From positions 1-17,968 of the forward strand of contig JAJFUY010000367.1 in the NCBI GenBank assembly GCA_021372185.1: a DNA stretch of 17,968 nucleotides, written 5' to 3'. The translations under genes were made by a program, and so were the position numbers. The first letter of the stretch is position 1, and the number at the start of each line of letters is the position of its first letter. Positions 12,319 through 17,968 of this stretch are shown piece by piece. Below the pieces are notes generated by a model. That model saw only the letters and a list, made by a program, of their open reading frames with translations. It ran no database searches and had not been told where the DNA came from. This stretch comes from Chlamydiales bacterium. Lineage in GTDB: Bacteria > Chlamydiota > Chlamydiia > Chlamydiales > FEN-1388.

Positions 12319-15300
12319 ATGACTAGACAGCGACACAGTAATCCCAAAACGCCGATAGAGGCATGTCTTGCGCGCATTTCTGATGTGAAGAACTCAGAGC
12401 TTGGAAATCAAGAGCGTATAGAGATTGCTCAGGATTTGGCGGGGCTTATTTTAGATAGCGCCAAAGGCCAGCAAACCGCCCGCGAAAAAAAGCGCGAACA
12501 AGATTTGGCTCGATTAATCCAAGACCCCCAGAGTAAAGCGCTTGTGGCGACTATACTCGATACCTGTTTTCGTACAAATGATGCTAAAAGTCTTGTGAAT
12601 GAACTTACGTTTTTGCTCTCTGGCCAGACTTCCCTTTCTTTTTTGCCTTTTTGGCAAAAAATGGCCCTTAAATGTACCGGTGTTGTGGGCAAATTCTGTC
12701 CTAAACTGCTCACCTCACTCATCAAAAAAATCATCCATTCTGAAGTACAAGACGTCATAGCTCCGGGCGAAGATGATAAGCTTTTAGAGCGATTAAAAAC
12801 CTATAAGCCACAAGACCTTAAAATAAATCTTAATCGCTTAGGAGAGGCTATACTCGGTAAAGACGAAGCCGAACGGCGTTTAAAGCAAAATATACAAGAT
12901 CTTGCAAACCCAAATATTGACGTTATCTCAGTCAAGATTTCTAGTATCTGCAGCAACATAAACCTTGTAGCATTTACTGACACTTTAGATCGTCTTAAAG
13001 TGTCACTGAGACGTCTTTATCGCGAAGCTTTACTCCATAAAAAGTTCATTAATCTCGATATGGAAGAGTATAAAGATTTACACCTCACAGTGAGACTCTT
13101 TCAAGAAGTACTAAGTGAGCCTGAATTTTTACATCTTTCTGCCGGAATTGCTCTACAAAGCTATATCCCCGACTCATACCTTATGCAGGTGCAGCTTACC
13201 GAGTGGGCCATAAATCGCTATCACAACGGCGGTGCCCCCATAAAAATACGCATCGTAAAAGGTGCTAATCTTGGTATGGAACGCGTGGAAGCTTCTATCA
13301 AAGAATGGCCCCAAAGCTGTTATAAACAAAAAGAGCAAGTAGATGCCAATTTTAAAAAGATGCTCCACTATGGTATAAAGCATGCAAAAGCAGTTCATAT
13401 TGGTATTGGCAGCCACAACCTTTTTGATATAGCTTATGGCATTATTTTAGCCTCAGAGCATTCAGTAGAACCTCATGTTACTATTGAAATGCTAGCCGGT
13501 ATGGCTACCCACATTACGCGCGTGCTGCCTAAAATTTGGCGCAATGTACTTTTATATTTGCCATGCGCCAAAAAAGAAGAGCTCCATAATGCTATTGCCT
13601 ATTTGATGCGCCGCCTTGATGAAAACACGAGTCCACAAAATTTTCTTACCCACATTTTTGACCTCACCACAACAAGTAGAGCGTGGGATGAACAAAAGTA
13701 TATCTTTGCAGAATCTGTTATAGAAAGTGACAGAGTATCCTCAAATCCAAGACGCCTACAAAATAGAAAAATTCCCTACCTAAAATCTGATACTTCAGGC
13801 CATTTTACTAACGAACCCGATACCGATTTTAGCTTGAGCCAAAATCAAGCCTTTGCGCAAGAAATTCTAGAACAATGGCAAGTACAGTATCACGAAGTAA
13901 GCCTTGTTATTGGAGGGCATAATTTAGTCTCATCAGAAATATGCCAAGGCATTGACCCATCAAGACCTGGATGCAAAATATATACCTACTTTTTAGCTCA
14001 AGAATACCAGGCCAATGTAGCCTTAGAATTTGCCAAAAATCAAGCGCCCATTTGGGCAGATGTGCCATTAAACGAGCGCATGTATAGCCTACAAAAAGTA
14101 GCTAATATTTTGCGTACAAATCGCAAAAAATTTATCGGCGCCATGATGCAAGAAGTAGGAAAATCTATCCTTGAGGCCGATGGAGAAATTTCTGAAGCTA
14201 TAGATTTTGTGGATTATTATGTAAAAGAGCTTTCCTCCCATACTCATGCTGACACTCTTTTTTCTGTAGGAGAGGCGGCCTTAGTACTTACGCCCTGGAA
14301 TTTCCCAATTTCTATTGCCACATCTGCGCTTGTTTCATGCTTAGCCGTAGGCAATAGCGTGATATTTAAACCCGCACCAGAAGCGATCCTTTGTGGCTGG
14401 TTTCTGGCTGAATGTTTTTGGCAGGCAGGAATACCCAAAGAAGTGCTCCAATTTATTGTGTGTCAAGATGATCCTATTGGATCTATGCTTGTTACAGACC
14501 CAAGAATTGATCTTGTAGTACTTACAGGGGCCACAGCTACTGCCAAACACTTTTTACAGATGCGCCCCACACTAAAACTTTTTGCTGAAACGGGCGGCAA
14601 AAATAGCATGATCGTCACCAAATTTGCCGATCGTGATTTAGCAATAAAAGATATAATCCACTCTGCCTTTAGCTATTCAGGTCAAAAATGTAGCGCCTTA
14701 AGCCTGCTCATTTTAGATGAAGAACTCTACACATCTACAAGTTTTCGTCGCCAGTTAGTCGATGCGGCTCAAAGTTTAGTCTGCAGCTCAAGCTACAACC
14801 CGGCAGCTATTGTCACTCCCCTTATAAGACCTGCATCAGAGCACCTTTTGCGCGCTCTTACTACACTGGAAGAGGGCGAAAGCTGGCTTTTAGAGCCTAA
14901 GCAAGATGAAAAAAATCCGCAAATTTGGTCGCCCGGCATAAAACTAGGCGTAAAACCTGGCAGCTTTATACATCAGACAGAGCTTTTTGGCCCCGTGATT
15001 GGGGTGATGTGTGCTAGAGATTTAGAGCAAGCGGTCGTTTTTGCCAATGGCACCCCATACGGCTTAACTGCTGGCATACACTCTCTTGACACTCGCGAAC
15101 ATGCCTATTGTAAACAGCACATCATGGCAGGCAATTGCTATATCAATAGACCCATTACAGGAGCCATTGTGGCAAGACAGCCTTTTGGCGGCTGTAAAGC
15201 CTCAAGCTTTGGCATTGGCATGAAGGTAGGAGGACCAAACTACCTCTTACAGCTTGCAAACTGCACCAAAGCCTCTGCCCATGGCCAACATGCCATATCG

Positions 15301-15906
15301 TCTAATATCATGGATCTAGAGGGTGCTTTATTGCAGCTAGGAGTCAAAAATAAAGAAGTCTCTAAATTTTACAAAGCAGCCACCTCCTATGCATTTTGGT
15401 GGGATAATTATTTTGCTAAGCCAAGAATACTAAAGAGACTAGTTGGCCAAGACAACATTTTAGAATATAGACCACGATCTGAACTTTTTGTACTCCTACA
15501 AGACAAAGATTCAATACTTGATATTCTCCTTATTTTTGCTGCCGCCAAAACTGCCGGCTGCAAGGTCATCTGTGGTGCCACCTTTAAACTCCATCGCCGC
15601 CTCTTTCGACAAGGTCCCTTGGAGCAAATCTTCAAAAAATTTGGCTGGCAAACGCTCACACTCCAAGAAGTAGCAAACAAAATTACCACAAAACAAAATG
15701 CCCACGTACGAGCATTAAGCCCCCTACCGCACGACCTAACTGATGAAATTTCTCAAGCAATTGGGTGCCTCGACATCACACACCCCTCACACAACGGCCG
15801 CCTCGAGCTCATCCGCTACGTGCGAGAAATTGCCACCTCTTACGACTACCACCGCTACGGCAGTCTCATGGCCCGCGAATCCGAATCCCGCGAACCCATT
15901 CTTTAA
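12319..15906 (+). CDS. putA: Bifunctional proline dehydrogenase / P5C dehydrogenase (PutA)
   Basis: This 1195-residue enzyme converts proline to glutamate: FAD-linked proline dehydrogenase, then NAD-linked 1-pyrroline-5-carboxylate dehydrogenase. The N-terminal half has the TIM barrel with RIVKGAN near 311 and YLMRRLDEN at 428-436. The C-terminal half is an aldehyde dehydrogenase: TPWNFP near 658, catalytic Glu757 in FAETGGKN and Cys791 in SGQKCSAL, 34 residues apart as in the family. A tail from about 1000 (VGQDNILEYRPRSE) resembles the extra C-terminal domain of long PutAs. No DNA-binding RHH domain is seen, so it should not self-regulate. The ATG at 12319 is chosen; an upstream in-frame TTG at 12250 adds 23 residues with no conserved match, and neither has a clear Shine-Dalgarno. 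The final 46 codons are C-rich. Confidence 0.95.
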   Translation: MTRQRHSNPKTPIEACLARISDVKNSELGNQERIEIAQDLAGLILDSAKGQQTAREKKREQDLARLIQDPQSKALVATILDTCFRTNDAKSLVNELTFLLSGQTSLSFLPFWQKMALKCTGVVGKFCPKLLTSLIKKIIHSEVQDVIAPGEDDKLLERLKTYKPQDLKINLNRLGEAILGKDEAERRLKQNIQDLANPNIDVISVKISSICSNINLVAFTDTLDRLKVSLRRLYREALLHKKFINLDMEEYKDLHLTVRLFQEVLSEPEFLHLSAGIALQSYIPDSYLMQVQLTEWAINRYHNGGAPIKIRIVKGANLGMERVEASIKEWPQSCYKQKEQVDANFKKMLHYGIKHAKAVHIGIGSHNLFDIAYGIILASEHSVEPHVTIEMLAGMATHITRVLPKIWRNVLLYLPCAKKEELHNAIAYLMRRLDENTSPQNFLTHIFDLTTTSRAWDEQKYIFAESVIESDRVSSNPRRLQNRKIPYLKSDTSGHFTNEPDTDFSLSQNQAFAQEILEQWQVQYHEVSLVIGGHNLVSSEICQGIDPSRPGCKIYTYFLAQEYQANVALEFAKNQAPIWADVPLNERMYSLQKVANILRTNRKKFIGAMMQEVGKSILEADGEISEAIDFVDYYVKELSSHTHADTLFSVGEAALVLTPWNFPISIATSALVSCLAVGNSVIFKPAPEAILCGWFLAECFWQAGIPKEVLQFIVCQDDPIGSMLVTDPRIDLVVLTGATATAKHFLQMRPTLKLFAETGGKNSMIVTKFADRDLAIKDIIHSAFSYSGQKCSALSLLILDEELYTSTSFRRQLVDAAQSLVCSSSYNPAAIVTPLIRPASEHLLRALTTLEEGESWLLEPKQDEKNPQIWSPGIKLGVKPGSFIHQTELFGPVIGVMCARDLEQAVVFANGTPYGLTAGIHSLDTREHAYCKQHIMAGNCYINRPITGAIVARQPFGGCKASSFGIGMKVGGPNYLLQLANCTKASAHGQHAISSNIMDLEGALLQLGVKNKEVSKFYKAATSYAFWWDNYFAKPRILKRLVGQDNILEYRPRSELFVLLQDKDSILDILLIFAAAKTAGCKVICGATFKLHRRLFRQGPLEQIFKKFGWQTLTLQEVANKITTKQNAHVRALSPLPHDLTDEISQAIGCLDITHPSHNGRLELIRYVREIATSYDYHRYGSLMARESESREPIL

Positions 15907-15917
15907 ACATAAATTAT

Positions 15918-16067
15918 ATTTTCTATTTTCCCTCTGCGTTCTCTGTTGCTCTCTCTGCGGTAAAAATATAGATCACACACCTTTGCTTGCATAAGGCTGT
16001 TGACGCTTTTTAAAACATTTTTTTACCGCAGAGAGAGCAACAGAGAACTAGAGAGGAAAATACAAAA
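15918..16067. repeat. CTCTGCGG-type intergenic inverted repeat
   Basis: Arms at 15938-15966 and 16020-16048 pair perfectly over 29 bp around CTCTCTCTGCGGTAAAAA, and less perfectly out to 15918 and 16067 (TATTTTCC on both sides), with a 53-nt spacer. The CTCTGCG/CGCAGAG wording is like the intergenic repeats I recall from many unrelated bacteria. It lies between PutA and the methyltransferase gene. Confidence 0.85.
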
Positions 16068-16118
16068 AAAATATCCAAAATTTATCAGCTAAAACAAGAG
16101 CAATAAAGTTTCTTACTC

Positions 16119-16133
16119 TATATTCTCGGGGGC
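16119..16133 (+). promoter_or_regulatory. Possible -10 box for the polyketide cluster
   Basis: TATATT at 16119-16124 ends nine bases before the ATG at 16134, and there is no proper Shine-Dalgarno (only GGGGG directly before the ATG). The -35 position is poor. If used, transcription would begin within a few bases of the ATG. Confidence 0.3.
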
Positions 16134-16760
16134 ATGAAAGAACGATCGACCCAAAAAGAGCTCATGGATCTTGGCCACTATACTCCCCATGAATATAAGG
16201 ATTGCCTCCACAAACTATCACGAGTGGGCAAATTTACTGGCATCTATCGCGATACCTTTAATGTTTTGCATGCATTGCAGCCAAAAACTATCCTAGATGT
16301 AGGCTGTGGGGATGGCAAGCTTCTTACAGCAATATCAGAAAAGCTCCCCAATACATTCTGCCATGGTATTGATATATCTCAAGAGGCTATATCGCATGCC
16401 AAAGCATCTGATCGTGTACGTTTTTCATGCTCTAGCTCAATTGAAAAGGCTGATGTCATTATGGCAACACTAGTCTGCCATCATATGACAGATGAAGAAA
16501 TCACCACATTTATCCATGAAGCCTACACTCATGCCAATCATCTTGTACTCATAAACGACCTGCAGCGAAGCCGGTTGGCAAAATGGCTCTTCAAATGCAT
16601 TTCTAGGCCACTTTTTTCAAATAGGCTCATAAGCCATGATGGCATAGTATCGATAGAAAGAGGCTTTAAAAAAAATGAACTGAAAGCACTCATACCTTAT
16701 CCATGCACAATCAGGTGGCGCTTTCCTTTTCGCTGGCAGATTTTGATATGGAAGAAGTAA
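16134..16760 (+). CDS. Class I SAM-dependent methyltransferase of a type III PKS cluster
   Basis: This 208-residue soluble enzyme has a Rossmann-type SAM domain: motif I ILDVGCGDG at 53-61, an acidic residue at Asp80 in GIDIS, and a later beta strand NHLVLINDLQRS. The N-terminal ELMDLGHYTPHEYKDCLHKL and the C-terminal SHDGIVSIERGFKKNELKAL match a methyltransferase group that I know beside type III polyketide synthases (an MD...L...L..VN pattern and an HDG.(V/L)S..R(A/G)F..(N/A)EL pattern). Here it is followed by an FAD oxidoreductase, overlapping it by 13 bp, and then by a type III PKS, which points to O- or C-methylation of a phenolic lipid or quinone precursor. Substrate is unknown. The start lacks a good ribosome binding site. 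Confidence 0.87.
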   Translation: MKERSTQKELMDLGHYTPHEYKDCLHKLSRVGKFTGIYRDTFNVLHALQPKTILDVGCGDGKLLTAISEKLPNTFCHGIDISQEAISHAKASDRVRFSCSSSIEKADVIMATLVCHHMTDEEITTFIHEAYTHANHLVLINDLQRSRLAKWLFKCISRPLFSNRLISHDGIVSIERGFKKNELKALIPYPCTIRWRFPFRWQILIWKK

Positions 16761-17659
16761 TTATCGTTGGAGCCGGTGTTGCCGGTCTTGCATGTATGAA
16801 CGCCTTTTTAGACAAGGGTATCCACCCCCTACTTATTGATGCAGGAACCATTGGCTCATACAAACTATGCGGCGAGTTTTTATCGGCAAGTGTTTGTAGG
16901 CAGCTAGAAGCTTGGGACATTGGCCCCATCCAAAAGATTGACCAGATTCAGATTGGATCTCTCACACTGCATAAAAATTGTGGGGCTATGAGTAGATCTG
17001 TTGCTGAATTGCAGCTTGCCGAACGCGCTTGTACAATTGGCGGGCGCATTCTTGAAATGACAAAAATAGAACAGATTTTTCCGGGTTCTGTGCTCTTAGC
17101 AGATGGAACCATACTATCATGCAAAAAACTGATTGTGGCTACTGGCCGCTTTGGGGTAGCCCCTAAAGAGTTTCCCTACATTGGCTTAAAGGCCCACTTT
17201 GAACATGATCCACTTATCCCACACCTTGCCATGCATATGATTCCGGGTGGATACTATGGCATTGTCCCCATAACAGCCAGCACAAGCAACATCGCCTGTC
17301 TTGTCAAAAAAGAACACCTTCATGAGGCTTTAAAACTAGACGTAGACTGGAAACAGGCCCCTGTTAGTAGCTTTGGAATAAAAAAAGTGCCTAATTATCC
17401 AAACACCTGCTGGATAGGTGATGCCATCGCCAGCTTTCCTCCCGCTACAGGCCAAGGCTGTACTCACGCCATAGATTCTGCATTCCTTGCCACAACATCT
17501 CAAAACTACAACCAAGAGTTACTGGCACAAATCAAGTACAAGATGCGCCTCTCTCAATGCATCCATACCCTCATGCTTCACAAAAAAGCGGCAAAAGCTT
17601 TCATGCCGTTTGCTCACCTTCTCCAAAACCACATCTGCAAATCCCTATCCCTCGATTAG
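16748..17659 (+). CDS. FAD-dependent oxidoreductase of the GGR/hydroxylase type
   Basis: This 303-residue flavoprotein belongs to the geranylgeranyl-reductase-like / PHBH-like group. GAGVAG at 8-13 binds the FAD ADP part, KLCGEFLSASV at 39-49 is the motif typical of the group, and WIGDAIASFPPATGQGCTHA (about 221-240) is the second FAD signature. In srs-type operons a related flavoprotein hydroxylates the phenolic ring to give a quinone; here the role is inferred from context. The start at 16748 is preferred over the in-frame ATG at 16703, because the Rossmann strand must begin within a few residues and 16703 would add 15 residues inside the methyltransferase frame. It overlaps the methyltransferase by 13 bp, so translation is probably coupled. 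Confidence 0.9.
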   Translation: MEEVIIVGAGVAGLACMNAFLDKGIHPLLIDAGTIGSYKLCGEFLSASVCRQLEAWDIGPIQKIDQIQIGSLTLHKNCGAMSRSVAELQLAERACTIGGRILEMTKIEQIFPGSVLLADGTILSCKKLIVATGRFGVAPKEFPYIGLKAHFEHDPLIPHLAMHMIPGGYYGIVPITASTSNIACLVKKEHLHEALKLDVDWKQAPVSSFGIKKVPNYPNTCWIGDAIASFPPATGQGCTHAIDSAFLATTSQNYNQELLAQIKYKMRLSQCIHTLMLHKKAAKAFMPFAHLLQNHICKSLSLD

Positions 17660-17675
17660 CGCATTTCATTTTTTA

Positions 17676-17711
17676 TTGGCTTAAAATTTTAGCCTCTATA
17701 ATCTCTCGTGC
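17676..17711 (+). promoter_or_regulatory. Promoter-like sequence for the type III PKS gene
   Basis: TTGGCT at 17676-17681 and a perfect TATAAT at 17697-17702 are separated by 15 bp (short of the usual 17). The ATG at 17712 follows nine bases later with no Shine-Dalgarno sequence, so the transcript would have a very short leader or none. The AT-rich spacer also forms a weak GGCT/AGCC hairpin. Confidence 0.4.
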
Positions 17712-17968
17712 ATGTCGCATATCGTAAGCTTTGGGCATTCTTTGCCCACACATAGAATTTCTCAAAACACATTTGCTTCTAAAGTTGCATCAGCCTCTAG
17801 GCTATGCCCCGTACAGACTAAATGGCTAGAAAAGGTGTATCAAGGCTCCGGTATACACTACCGCTATTCTGTACTAGAAGATTTCACTAAAGAGGCTGCA
17901 GACTGGACATTTTGGCTGCAGGACACACCTGCCTCAACACACGCTCGTAACGAACTGTATAAGCTCCA
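17712..17968 (+). CDS. Type III polyketide synthase, N-terminal part, cut by the window edge
   Basis: Only the first 85 codons are present. The start MSHIVSFGHSLPTHRISQ matches the opening beta strand of chalcone/stilbene-synthase-like enzymes (usually GTA.P.H.I.Q), and YQGSGIHYRYSVLEDF near 43-58 is their conserved SGI..RYSVL segment. Enzymes of this family extend a starter acyl-CoA with malonyl-CoA and cyclise it to a resorcinol or pyrone. The catalytic Cys, His and Asn lie beyond the window, so activity cannot be judged. The gene follows the methyltransferase and FAD oxidoreductase after 52 bp with a promoter-like sequence of its own. Confidence 0.88.
   Translation, partial: MSHIVSFGHSLPTHRISQNTFASKVASASRLCPVQTKWLEKVYQGSGIHYRYSVLEDFTKEAADWTFWLQDTPASTHARNELYKL

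Noticed and set aside
15743..15994. Two overlapping 68-83 codon frames at the end of putA
   Set aside because: They are other frames of the C-rich putA tail running into the repeat; Thr/Pro/Ser-rich low-complexity products.

Overview
The window looks like a piece of chromosome from an environmental, chlamydia-like bacterium (Chlamydiota). The evidence is a dksA-lspA gene pair like the one I recall from Chlamydia, a DksA with the GYSQHQADQGTD signature and an almost cysteine-free zinc finger, a membrane-anchored C48 (Ulp1/ChlaDub-like) protease typical of intracellular bacteria, and a secreted DUF2608-type HAD protein. Base composition is moderately AT-rich. The assignment is an inference; no rRNA, tRNA, phage, plasmid, transposase or CRISPR locus is visible.

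Layout. Positions 169-4701 are all on the minus strand: an unknown three-to-four-helix membrane protein, a stand-alone CinA C-terminal/PncC amidohydrolase, an unknown 233-residue protein overlapping lspA by ATGA, lspA, dksA (with a promoter and a strong Shine-Dalgarno), and a zinc-free MDR quinone oxidoreductase. From 4955 onward everything is on the plus strand: an exported family-2 glycosyltransferase followed after 2 bp by a type II NADH dehydrogenase; a cluster of an FMN reductase, a SprT-DUF2786 metalloprotease-like protein and a small pore-loop membrane protein; the C48 protease; thiol peroxidase Tpx; a secreted HAD phosphatase-like protein; a giant bifunctional PutA (proline to glutamate); and finally a methyltransferase, an FAD oxidoreductase and the first 85 codons of a type III polyketide synthase, cut by the window edge.

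How genes work together. NDH-2 and PutA both feed electrons to the quinone pool, so proline may serve as a carbon and electron source. The last three genes form a small biosynthetic cluster resembling srs-type phenolic-lipid/alkylquinone operons. The C48 protease, the exported glycosyltransferase and the exported HAD protein are candidates for host-facing factors.

The most unusual property lies between the genes. Six intergenic gaps hold long inverted repeats (64-268 bp) of at least two repeated families plus three singletons. One family is a ~199-bp nested palindrome present twice (7080-7278 and 12009-12206), with compensatory base-pair changes between copies; the second copy sits in the loop of an independent 17-bp perfect inverted repeat. 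Two genes immediately upstream of such repeats (NDH-2 and PutA) also switch abruptly to C-ending codons over their last 46 codons.
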